From Morinoia aosen (Eukaryota; Arthropoda; Malacostraca; Amphipoda; Talitridae), in NCBI GenBank assembly GCA_030386875.1, contig CM059562.1:61812201-61876200 (forward strand): a stretch of DNA of 64,000 nt, in the 5' to 3' direction. Within the stretch, counting starts at the first letter, position 1; every line of letters starts with the position of its first letter. The position numbers and the translations under genes were made by a program. The notes under the pieces are model-generated. The model did not search any database. It was not told the DNA's origin and worked only from the letters and a program-made list of their open reading frames with translations. This document shows positions 34,206 through 45,885 of the stretch, piece after piece.

Positions 34206-35048
34206 TTTGAATAATCAACGTTTGGTTATGAAATTTTGAATCATCAATTAACTTCATTGCTTTTAAAAAACAGCATACCTAACCAGCAAAAAATTTTCAA
34301 GACCGTGTTCTATTTTCTGTTTGCCCCCCATGAAATGAACACAATTTTCCTAAGCCTGAACGCAATGATAAACCGTACTCATGTTTCACACCGAAACGTA
34401 AGCTGTGAACCACTTTAACAAATACGCAAGCCCTTTATGAATTCCTAAATGGAATGTGAGATTTAATTATGTTGCGACTACATGAACGTGAATCTCAATT
34501 GAAACCGTCAGTAAACAGAACGTGAGAAAATATAATAATAATGAATTTGACACATTTTATGGACAGTAATGCACGCCTGAATACGAAGTAAAATGAATGA
34601 ATGAATGAAACTTTTACTCATGTACATACATATTATATATATTTACTCATCTATATATAGTTCAGCATAAGCCCATACTTCTGTATTTCTTTCAACTCAA
34701 AGAGCTGATCGCATCGAAGGTTTGAGTTGGAAACCTGGTAACTTTCATAACACAAAGACATTAGGAAAAATTTAGTATGGACTGCCTTCAATAGCAAACA
34801 TCATAGTACAATTTCGGTTAGATATATCTGAACAAGTCATTTGTTTACTAAAATCGTAAGCTTGGTTTAAAAATGTAGCTGGACTCCGAAAGGTTTTCTT
34901 AGTAAACATGATTAATTTCCTTGGAATTTTCTTCGTTTTTAAGTTTCTGATCGTACAATTTTTAGCATAGTGGACATTACACGAGTACAAGCATCAGATA
35001 CACTGAGGTCTTTCACGCAGAGTGTTAATGCGAGAACTCAATGTGCAG
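34206..35048. other. non-coding; short GAAT microsatellite
   Basis: A (GAAT)n run lies near 34592-34610, followed by a TA-rich simple stretch to about 34670. If transcription starts upstream, part of this lies in an intron or 5' region of the SLC35F gene. Confidence 0.55.
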
Positions 35049-35158
35049 GTCAATATGGCGAGCTCTGCTGCTGGGGCAGATCGCCTCGCTGCTGATCTGC
35101 GTGACGGCGGCCTGCTGCCACCTGCTCAACAACAACTACCACCGCCAGCTGCCAGCAG
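35049..35158 (+). CDS. SLC35F1: SLC35F1/F2-like transporter, exon with TM1
   Basis: This exon encodes the first membrane segment of an SLC35F1/F2-type carrier (DUF914/EamA-like; drug/metabolite transporter superfamily). The peptide includes RALLLGQIASLLICVTAAC, matching the conserved 'LGQxLSLLxC' start of TM1, then a short luminal or extracellular loop ending RQLPA. The donor is CAG/GTACTG after 35158 (phase 1). The start is set at the AG acceptor ATGTGCAG/G. Upstream in frame the sequence is open only to 35029, with TAA before it. An in-frame ATG at 35041 would give a short N-terminus (MCRSIW), so this could also be a first coding exon; family members usually have a longer cytoplasmic N-terminus. 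GC-rich codons contrast with the AT-rich flanks. F1 and F2 cannot be separated. Confidence 0.85.
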
Positions 35159-35819
35159 GTACTGTGTCACTCTCTTGGGGTCCGATTTTCAAACAACTTA
35201 CCTCGATGTAGCGGTGCAACTGGCAACGTAAGTTTTGCTACGTCATCTTCCAGTTTTTGCGCACCGAAGATGTAAATTGTTGGAAATCCACCCCGCATGA
35301 TGTGATTTGATTCGTTAGCAGCCTCACAGCTCATGTCACTTACTGACCAGTTGTTTCGTTAACGGGTGGTGGTAATCACCGCTAAATTTATGGGAAATTC
35401 AAAGGATCCAATCACTGGTTTGACTTCCTCACTGCTTTGCCGCTTAGATATACGGTGTAAGCTTGACTGTGGTGTTCTACAGTAATTTTGTGATATTAAC
35501 TTTAGAATCATAAAGAGACGAATATTGGAAGAGAAGTGATCCGTAAATGTTTCTTTTTTCTCTCCTTGTCTCATTTCCAGCTGCAGCATGTCCTTCAGAT
35601 ATTGGAATATTTTCAACTAAGCAATGACTTTCCGTAAGCTTGCTAGTACATACATGGGCCCCAAAAAATTTCTTTTCGAACTGAAAATTTTCAAAAAACT
35701 CCGTGAGGAGAGTTTTTTGGCTTATACATCATATATAAGTTTTCTTGAACTGCGTTCTCAAAAACGATTCAATGTATGCATGTTCCGTTTAGTGCAGAAA
35801 TTATGTAGGTAACGAATTA

Positions 35820-36265
35820 ATGAATTAAATAGCTAACTATACAATTTATCAATTAAATAGTTCCTTAAAAATCAAGAATTTAATTATTAGATATACAATT
35901 AATCAATTAAATAACCATTTAAATAGCCAAAGAATTTAACAATGAACTATACAATTTATCAATTAAATAATTATTTGAAAAAAACAAGGATTTAATTATT
36001 AACTACACAATTTATCAATTACATAACTCATTAAAAAATCAAGACTTTAATAATTAATAAACAATTCATCAATTAAATGTTATTTTAAAAGTCAAGAATT
36101 TAATAATTAATTATACAATTTGTCAATTAAAATTATTTGAAAAATCCAGAATTTAATAATTATCTGTAAAATTTATCAATTAAATAGTTCCTTGAAAAGT
36201 CAAGAATTTAATAATTAACAATACAATTTATCAATTACATCATTCTCTAAAAAATCAAGAATTCT
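35820..36265 (+). repeat. AT-rich satellite, eight units of about 54 bp
   Basis: ACAATTTATCAATTAAATA or a close variant recurs at about 35842, 35896, 35950, 36007, 36060, 36115, 36167 and 36222. Units are followed by TCAAGAATTTAATAATTAA-like tails, and spacing is 53-57 bp. Units are diverged, so the array is not recent. It lies about 0.7 kb inside intron 1. Confidence 0.92.
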
Positions 36266-39200
36266 AGTCCATGTTGAAAAGTCCCACATGAACCGAGTGA
36301 GGTCAAAAACTTGACTATAATGGTAAATTTTTAGCCCTGGCTGGAAATTTTTCGTGCGATTATTTTACTTTGGCATCTTTTCATTCCGAGATTTGCGTAC
36401 GCTTAACTTTGTAACTTTCGATACTTAATGATAATTTTGTATTGTGAATTTTTTCAAAACTTGATTGATGACACTATAGGGAAATATTTCCTTTTTGAAA
36501 TGACCGGAAATAAGGAGCATTTTCCGTTAAACGTAAAATGAATTAAGGTAGTAATTTGCTAGAATATGTAAATTCCTAGAATTGCAAATCTACAGGAATT
36601 ATTAAGAAAGATGAAGTCATTCACTACTCGGGCCTGAGCGTTTTAACGAACAATTAATTGATTAAATCAACTGAACAGTTCCCGATGCTGTCCAGTGGCA
36701 TTGATGAAGGACCTGCTGGTATTGGTGAAAGTCATTCTGGTGTTGATGAAAACGTTACTGAGACGAGAACTTCGTCTTCTTAACGCATATGCTCGACCGT
36801 CAAGTTATTGAGGAAAACCTAATATGAAAATCGTCTGTGATATTTACTTTGGCTTCTGTTAAGAATCATTCCGAAAAAACACGGCTTGTATTATAAAGTT
36901 TGGGACCTTTCCCGTTTTCGAACAACTCTTCTTCGATAGAATTTACAGCTGCACCCTAAACATATCAAGTTATGGGAAAATAACCTTGAACATATTTAGA
37001 AAAAATACTATTTGCGTGAAACTGGGAAAGTAACTTAATTATAAAATATACTACGACATTCACCTTGCTTATCTTTGCACCCAACTCGATTAATATTTGT
37101 TAACGCTGACGTACATCTAATACGCATGAAATTTTCCTTCTATACTTTATTCAGAACGATATTGAAGTTTTGTTATGCATTTGTTATTTGGTTTACATGT
37201 TTAAAGGGAGTGTTGTAAGAGAGGTGTATTTCCCTGCTAAGTCGGGCCACCCACAAACGGCAGATCACCGCACGTTCATTCTTCAATTTAGAACCTCAAA
37301 AAACACTGTTCACGCTTTGGTGACTATTGTGGAATACCATCGGTTCTTAGTTGATTAATTTCTCATAGTTGGATCACAGCATCGATGTCATATTTTTCGT
37401 CGATGTAATTTTTATCGAGTCATTGTATGGGTCAAAACGAGGTTCATCTTGACTGAAATTGCGTGTTCATTAATTCTTATTTTAATTTTTTGTCTAAGCA
37501 AATTTTCAGAAAAACTAAGAGTAATCTTTCAAGTCTTGACGTGATATTGAAAATAACCGATTCCCTCACAGACTATAACTATGAAGGGCTATTTAAAGCA
37601 TTTTCTGTCCAAATACAGAGAGCAACCAAATCATATGCCTTCCGTGCATCATTGGAGGTGCTGCGTTCTGGAATTTTTCCTCAAAAAATCGTACTAGACT
37701 CGTGGCAGGGTACTCGTCACTTCCTGCCAGCATGCATAGCTGCGCAGTATGTTCTTATGGATATTAATTTCATTTGAAGTAAAATAGTACAAATGATTAG
37801 TCACGGAAAAATGAGCGATCGCTGGGAACACTCACAATTTAGTGAACTCACAATTGTTTCTTTTTTGTCAGTTGATTTTAAAGAAATTATTAAATAATAC
37901 TTAAAATGAGGGCGTATGAAATCTACGAAAAATTATATCACTGTGTGTGTTTTTTTACTTTATCTAACTTGAGAAGTCGCTAAAAGTAACCGAAGACAGC
38001 GACGGTTGTTCATGTAGTATTCAAGAGCCAGTGAGCATGACTTCAACTGAAAAGAAACATCTGAGGGACCTCGATAAATAACATTCCTGCTTTGCACACG
38101 GCTTTACCTCACATCCCCTTGGGTGCTGTACAGGGCTTCGCAGGACAAACTGCAGACGCGGGAGCTGAAGTTGAGTGTCAGCTCTAGAATTTTGTGTCTC
38201 GGTTCCATCAACCCGGTCTGGGTGAGTCCATTTCTTCTCAGAAGCTTCATTTCGTTTTTCTCCATCCTATGTGTACATGTGTTAAATTGAAATTCTTCGT
38301 CTGTTGCTGAATTTAAGAATGATATGAGTTTTTGCCTCAAAATTGATCAATTTCAACATGTTCATTTTGTTGCCTTCATTTTATTCCACCTATGAAAGTT
38401 TACCTGCAAGCGTGTATTGTAGCTGCTCTGATTAGCAAGAAAATGATGCGTCGCTTACGTTGAAGAAATAAGCTATTGATTGGTCTTAAAAATGACTCAC
38501 TATTTAACGTAGGGTCCTGTGGGATACTTTTAAGCGGTGTTTCTTCAGTGTACGCACAGTTTTCTAAGGAAACAATTTCAAAACCATGCTTAAATTCATT
38601 TAAAGGGGAAACACGAGTTCCAGTTCGAGACATTGATAAAAGAAAGGCAAAAGTCGATCGATGTCAGAAAAGTGTTAAAGACTTCAGAATAAGCTTTGTC
38701 TCTGTAGGATGTAACGTGAAATGAAATAGAACTTTTTTTGGTGTAATGTGGAGTTTATTCTTTGACACGCTTTTTCCAGACTGGTGAATGCTGAAAAACT
38801 TATTAAATTTTGCTGACAATCACGGATTGTTTATGCACCAGTATTTTTTATGTTAATGCTTTGTATTTCAGTCTTGTTTCCCATTGAAATCAGAGAATAT
38901 TTTTTCAGGGTGTTCACCATATATATTTCAACGACAAACGACGTTTTTATCGATAAAGGATTTCTGAAATTTCCCAAGAAATAAAACTTCATCATTAAAC
39001 ATTACTTCCCGCATTTGGTGATCAGAAAAAAATTAGTGTAAGGTCATAACAAATTCAGTAGACGCTTGGATTTCCATATTTATCACAAACACAGGAATCT
39101 GAGAGCGTATTGCTGAGAAGTCAATTTTATCCCATAAGCCTAAAGTCTGTGTCTGTATGGATGCAATAACTTAGGACGGAATGCAATATTAGTCGTTTTT

Positions 39201-40139
39201 CTTACTCGCAATACATCTGCGGGCAACGCCAGCGCGATAACAGCCTGCAGGCATTGTTTTATGCAGTCGCTGTAATATGTTTCGGGGACTGGGAATTCTT
39301 TTTCGTCTTGTTGATCTCGTAACCAGGGAAACATCGGATGTTCTGCTCTCCTGAGGTACGCCGTGATTCTGGAATGTTTTTATGCGTAGATTTTTGGCGG
39401 CAAGTTGAGTCGCCACGGTAAATATCTACATTATTATTCACCGTCAATTTGAAAGCTAAATTCTACACTTTAGCGCTACTATTGTTGACTTTCTTTTCGA
39501 ATCAGGCATAAAAATTGAGAATAACAGCTTATCAAGAATCTTGATCAGGCTTGAAGATATCTTTTTTAGCTTATTTACTGTCTTTTTTCTACAATAATCT
39601 GAATGGCATGGGTAAAAATTGTCTATATTCTTAATTTGAAAATTTATTAGCTATTGGCAGTAGCAACACTTAGATGTGATGTTCACACTTTCACTGTGAT
39701 CTGCATATTTATTCATTTAATTTTTAAGGAAACCTGTTCACTTAGAAACCTTACTCGCATTCCTAAACAGTAAGCAGCCGAAGAAACTTTTTTTGCACTC
39801 ATATTGCAATAATGCAAATCACGTCTTTTCTAGAGATCCTCGCCTGACAGAATTACTTCGCATCAAGTGATGCCACGTCACTGAATGAGAAAACCTTCTG
39901 AATCCAAGGCAAAACAATAGGGATTTTATTTGAGGGTTCATAGAGCGGAACTAGATTTGAGGCGTTCGGAGAACAACAAATTATTGCTTACCACAGAACG
40001 GAGTTATCATAAGCTTTCCTAGTAAAAGTTAAGTTAAGCATCTTGCTGACTTATCAAAACTGATTTCTCGAATATGAAAACTATTATAAAAGCTGAAGGA
40101 CACCCTACTTACAACTAAATCTTTCACTGGCTAAATAGC

Positions 40140-40330
40140 ACAGTGAAGCTAAAGCCGAATGTGCGCATCCGTTGTAACCCTCCGCTCACGTGAGAAATTT
40201 GGAGCGTGAGGACGCATGCGGCGGCGGCGCGGCTGCGGTGCGCCGCCTTGCGGCCGTGTGAGAGCGTCTCATTTCCGTGAGGAAACGAGTACCTCGAGTG
40301 CCTGCGCGTGCTTTATATTCGTTAGGTGCT
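40140..40330. promoter_or_regulatory. CpG-rich patch in intron 1
   Basis: A dense GCGGCGGCGCGGCTGCGG stretch with many CpGs stands out in AT-rich DNA. Open frames on both strands (40186-40392 -, 40216-40458 +) have low-complexity Ala/Arg/Pro composition and no recognised domain. It could be an internal promoter or unmethylated island, or a GC-rich repeat. Function is inference. Confidence 0.25.
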
Positions 40331-41094
40331 CCAGACATTCTGACTTTGTGAACATTATTCTTCGTCTGGCAAAAATCCCTAGACTGAGCCATTTATTCGA
40401 GAGGCCTGGAAAGAAGTTTCCTTGCATAAAAATCCCTAGTGATATCACCATGGGATGAACTGTAGGAGTGTTAGCTTCAAGAAATACTGAAAATTATTAT
40501 TATTTATCTATAACATGCATGCAAAAACTTTTGTGGATACTTTTAACTCGCGTGTCGTTTTTTCCTCTTCACTGAGAAAACCATGCCTCTCTTCACTGAG
40601 TCTGTAACCCGAGCCAGACGTTTTTTTGCAGCCCCTTCCCCCTTGTTTTCCTCCAAGTGCTCTACATGCTTTTCAAAGGATTTTAAAATAATGAAAAAGA
40701 AATTACTCATGATTTAAAACCATTGCAAAGTGTCACTGAAATAAAATATTTTAACACAGGTTTTATATTTTCACTCTCTTGAACAGTTCAAGCAACACTT
40801 CAACAGACATGCCCAAGGAAATTGATTGAGCTATCAGTCGTGGTGAGTCGTAAATATAATTTTTGCAGTCAAATCTGTTTCAATAATACGCTCGCCTAGA
40901 ACATCATTAAATTCACTCAGTGAATAATCGAAAAGCCCCCCAAAATATATAAACCTGGTAAATCGTGAATTTGACGTTTACACCTCTCCAATACGAATTA
41001 CAACTCCGTTTGAAATTCTCCATTGACGTGTTGAAGCTCGCTCCGATCGAAAACATGCTCGCATTGGTCATTGTGAGGGCAGTGTCAAGCAAGG

Positions 41095-41260
41095 TAAGGA
41101 GACACATTGAAGGGAGGAGCAGATATGAGAGAGGCTCTCACTCAGTACCGCTGACCACCTCAGCCTCGCCCTCAGTTATTATGCTAATGGGCTGCAGCCG
41201 ACGGCATCCTATGTTTATCAATAACAAGGCCCTTTGTTTACCAGCGCTCTGAGTTCATGC
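41095..41260. promoter_or_regulatory. candidate enhancer with Sox- and Forkhead-like sites
   Basis: A GC-richer block contains GCTAATGG, TGTTTATCAATAACAAGG and CCCTTTGTTTACC. These read as a facing pair of Sox-like AACAAGG/CCTTTGTT cores with two Forkhead-like TGTTTA cores. Dense ordered sites inside a large intron suggest a conserved enhancer. No comparison was possible. Confidence 0.22.
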
Positions 41261-41853
41261 GCCTTGAGTTGTTCAAATATGCCTCGTACTACGCTCTTCA
41301 CTTCCGAAAATTGTCTTTCGGTTTCAAGCTATACAAATATTGTGAATTAGGTAGTGATGTTGTCTTAGTGAAAATATTCTAGGAGACATAATGGTTCTTG
41401 TAAAGTTAACCTCTTGTTCTTGAATACGAAGGTTTCAATGAAGCACTACGGTTCTCAAGCATATATACTGGATTTGCAGCCATCTCAAATTCAAGTTTGG
41501 TAGCTATTGTTTCAGTACTATTATGGCAGAAGCCACAGACACCAGTGCCACCACAACGACAAAGTGCTCTCCATATACAGTCCTTACAGTTTCATCCATT
41601 CCGCTGCCTTGAAACCCTAGTTGATTATGTAATAAATTGAACCCTGCTACAGTAGCTGAAAATAATCAAGGAAAAAAATACTGTTCTAATTATTTTTTCT
41701 TATAATAACTAACGCATTATTATAAAATTCATCAATTCAATAATTGACTTGCACCACTAGCCGAGATAGAAGTTCCTTGTTTTCATTTGTGGAAAAAAAT
41801 ACTATATTAATTGTTTAAAATTCTTGCTTCTCATGCCCTTCCCGAACACTTAC

Positions 41854-42129
41854 TTATGAATTATTCTTTTCATCGACAAAGCGTAAAATAAAAATTTTAG
41901 TTATAAAATACGCACGCATAGAACCTCTGGGCACGACTGTTTCAGATTGAAAATGACCGGAAAAGACTCTTTGCTCGCTCTCCCTACGCAGAAATCTTTC
42001 AGTCAGCTCGAGATAATCCTTGGTCCATTGGTGAAGAGCGCCTTGCATGGCAGCAGTCATCGCAATGAAAAAAAGCATCAGCAACACAGATTTTCGAATT
42101 TTTTCTAGTATTTTTTGTTTTCTTTTCAT
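41854..42129 (-). CDS. small open frame with signal-anchor-like N-terminus
   Basis: A 91-codon minus-strand frame starts at ATG 42129. Its N-terminus is strongly basic (KRKQKILEKIRK), followed by a hydrophobic stretch (SVLLMLFFIAMTAAMQGA, residues about 14-31) and a charged, amphipathic remainder. This is the layout of a secreted or type II membrane protein. No family is recognised, and it may be only a first exon or a chance frame. It lies antisense within SLC35F intron 1. Confidence 0.25.
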   Translation of the reverse strand: MKRKQKILEKIRKSVLLMLFFIAMTAAMQGALHQWTKDYLELTERFLRRESEQRVFSGHFQSETVVPRGSMRAYFITKIFILRFVDEKNNS

Positions 42130-45100
42130 GATTACCTCGGCTTTTATGATCTATGATATCATTTAGTCTCAAGTGCGATTCAAAAACAAGTGCACTCGTA
42201 ACTACTAACTCGGGGCTAAGAAGTAAACGTTGTGAGTGCTTCCAAACGAAGCTCACACCAAAAGACGGTAGGGCTCTCCGAAGCACGAGGTTGGAAGATT
42301 ACTTTGTGCACTGCGTGCCTCAAGACGAACTAGGACCGCTGCCGCAAGAGTGAGTGTCTAATGCAGCCTCGCTTTGTGCTGAGCACAATACAAGACCACG
42401 CGAGTGCTTGGGTGCTGCTGGAGGTCCCCTCGCTTCAGGCGGAGAATCGGTCACGGATTCAGAAGTGCTTTTCAATTACTGAGGAACGCCCGCAGGCTCC
42501 TGAATGATAAATTTAAATTCATATCACAAATACGGGTGCAACACTTGCATAGCTTCAGCTGCCTATGCCACTGAGTCTGATGGCATCTCTATTTACCGTG
42601 AGCATTTTTATCAGCCACTGCTATTTGACATCTCTTTCTAATATTGTGGGTAGTAATCGTACAAATTTCTTTTAGGTTATACAAAAGAATTACTGATCTT
42701 CTTTTTTGCATTCATTACTATAATAGTCCAATGCAAATATTGCACATCCCATGTAAATCATTCAGTGGAAGTCTAGCATATTCATGGCTAGATTTCCCCA
42801 AATTCATGCGTCCTGTTTTTATTGGTGTTTATCTGTCTGCAAGCCATTAAAGCAATGATCTCGTGTGTAAAATGAGAAAATATTGCTTCATGTGTTATAA
42901 TGGCTTGAGCCGTTTCGGCTCACATAATGGCTTGAGTTGAGCTGAAACGTTCACTAATTAAAACAATTTTTAAATCAGCTGTCTTTACTAGCATTTTTAT
43001 TTTGAAACTTTCGAGAGTGCTCCAACCTAATTTAATCTTGCGTGTTTTTGCTGTTAATCCAAGGTAATCATTTCAAAGTCTTATCTCCGAACTTAACATA
43101 CCAGTTCAAATTTATCCTTAGCAAATAAATGTCTGGTTGTTTTCTAACCCGTTCATTTGAAAGGCAGTGTGCATATTCATGCTCTGAATCACGTATTTAC
43201 CGATGGGATTCTACATTTCTTGAAGACTGGAATTAACAAAGTTGTTATCATCTATCAGTACCTGAAAGCTCAACCGCGAGCAGTGTCGCACAGCTCACCC
43301 CGACGGGGCAGCCCTGGTGTCCACTGCATCCTTGCATCTCGTTCAGTCGCCTTTATGTCATTCGAAAGAGCTTACTTTGGTCTCTCAGAAGGGGAATCAT
43401 TCTCTCGATCCTACCTTTAAGAATCTCCAGTTGGTATTTTCATTCGAAAAGGGTGAGCAGAGAACATTCAGTGTTTTAAGAGTGATACGTCTGGAGAATG
43501 TTTAGTTCATTTCATTAGTGTCACTCACGTGGGTTCACAAAAACAGGTCGTTGGAAAAAAATTGTATCTGTACCTGTACATTCCGCATATCGCTCGCGTT
43601 GTGGGCTGTAAAAATATGAGACACTATTAAAAATATGGACTTTTTTCGCTGGAACGCAGAAAAAATTTAATTAGTTATTTTCCTTGAGTGACAGTTTTGG
43701 AGTAAGCTACTCGTTATGTGCCATACATTTGTAAAACATCATCTCAGTAATGTAATGAACTGTGCACATTTAATGAGCACATACACTGTACATCCAGCTA
43801 GTCAGCAACTTCCAAGATAAAGAAACCAATCAATTTTCATTTCGCAGAATAATTAATTAGTGATTGAACATTTTCTATCAGATTACTTCCTTTCATCCTG
43901 ACCTTTGATATCTTGTTGATGCAAGGCGTTCTTTCTGAGTAAAAAAACTAGAAGAAAAAGCTGATCTTTATTTTTGTATGATTTACTTATATAAGAGGTG
44001 TGATTAAGGCTTTTAGCCGGAAGTCTGAAACGTTTCCAACCTTGATAATTACATATTGATTAAAACTAACATGAGCATTCAAGTAATAAGCCTTTCAAAA
44101 TAGAAAGGTTTTGTCCTCGGCAAAGGCTGGCTGCGGAGACGGCGGCAGTCTTTGGTCAATAAAAGAGAAGAGCAATAATGAGAGGCAGTACTTAAACAAT
44201 TTAAACAATTTATTTATCACAGGAGATACAGAGGTAGAATGTTTCTTAGGTCTAGTACAATGGTCAAATTTGAATATAGCTACCTGGGGGCCCGAATAAG
44301 TTCAGCGACTTCTGGGGCATCCTACCTTCAACGTTAATCTAAGGTGTACAATAATGTTTAACATAAAACACTTAACCTAGTTTCGCATTAGACTGATCAG
44401 TGAGATAATTTACGCGAAATCAGATATTTCATTTTACAATATAGGTTATATGAACTATATTCAACAGTATATTCGATAAAAGATTTAACAGCTGACTGAA
44501 GATCGGATGAGGATCATCTTGCAATGTTTATTCATACCGAATGTGTTTAAATATTTGCAACGGCACTTTTAAGTTCGCTTGACCGAGGTAGGGTATCCCA
44601 AAAACCATTGATGTCAAACGTTCACAAATCCTTGCTGTACAAAACTTGGCTGAAAATCTGTGTGACATTGATCATTTTTATTGAACTCCAATTTTCATAA
44701 AAAGGCTGACACATTTAACATTTTTTCGCTATTTTAATGACAATAATATAATGTAATGTATTTTTAATTCTGTTATTTCGTGTTTTCTCCCGTTTGGACT
44801 TTTGACGCCTTCTCGAGTAAATTGAGGTTATATTATTTCATAACGGTGGTATGTTGTGAACTCGTGAATTTAGAGGAAGTTTCTGGAGTTTGAACATTCA
44901 CTCTCTGTTTATTTAAGTGCTACTGGGAAGGCTTTCCATTTTTTAACCTCCCACAACTCTGTGAGGGAGGGAGTAAATTTTTAGCTCGCTTTGAAGACTG
45001 AAGTAGTAAAGTTGTTATCATCATCTGTACCTGGATGGTACTCTTTTTCGGTCCAGTTAACTCCTCCAGTTCAGAATTGGACAAATTTGTAGCATGCAGT

Positions 45101-45479
45101 ACATCGCTCGTACTGACATGTCTTTAGTGTGCAAGGTATATAGTTCTCCGGTCAACTCAACATTTATTCACTTACAAATTTAAAGGGCAGAAGGATTGAG
45201 AATGCGTCAATTTTGGGTTTTTCTGGCAACGCAAATTTTGGTAAACGAGCAACGCAATTGCTGCAAAGTATGACACAACGACCTATAAATTGCAATTGTA
45301 GTTTATAGTGCTCGTCGATTGTGAAAGTAAAAACTGAATGAAAACACACTTTAATTGATCATTCGGTGACTTGAGTTCCGTGAAACGTTGCAGTAGCATT
45401 TTGACATCAAAGACAAACTCACAGTACACCCTTGAATGATAGGTTTTTCCAACCTATTTGGAATGGTTCGAGTTTCTCA

Positions 45480-45885
45480 GGTTTTTCCAATCCGAGGGAT
45501 ACCACTTTTGTATGAATGGAAATTAGCGCTCCTGGGGGGAACATGTGAGGACTCAAGCTAAAGATTAGGTGAGCCTACCTTCTGCTGGAATAGAATGGCA
45601 TTTTGCTTTGCTACGGATAATGTTTTTTCGTTTCACTACTGTCCCTTTTCAGCTCGTAGTACTTTACTATTCTGCTTTTTTGTTCATAAGCTTTTTTCGA
45701 TCTTGCTTTTTCTAAACGCAGGGTGTGAGCACACACCTCGTGCAGAGATTCCTCGTTTTCCTAACTCCATTCTAAATATTGCTTTTTTTCTGCCTTTCTT
45801 GGAAACACCCTTAATGTGGTTAAGGGAGCTTAACCTAGCTAATGACCTGATCTCTAATCTACTCGGGCATCTAATGCACTTAGTG
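45480..45885 (-). repeat. diverged copy of the unique block in the hAT-like element
   Basis: Collinear similarity with about 19605-19890, roughly two thirds identical by eye, in the same orientation. Shared landmarks: GGGATAC, AGCGCTCC, ATGTGAGG, CAAGCT, TTAGGT, and at the far end AATGAC-TAATCTA-type sequence. The AT-rich unit arrays of the hAT-like element are absent here, and an insertion is present in the right half. It is either an old related element or the source of the captured block. Confidence 0.65.
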
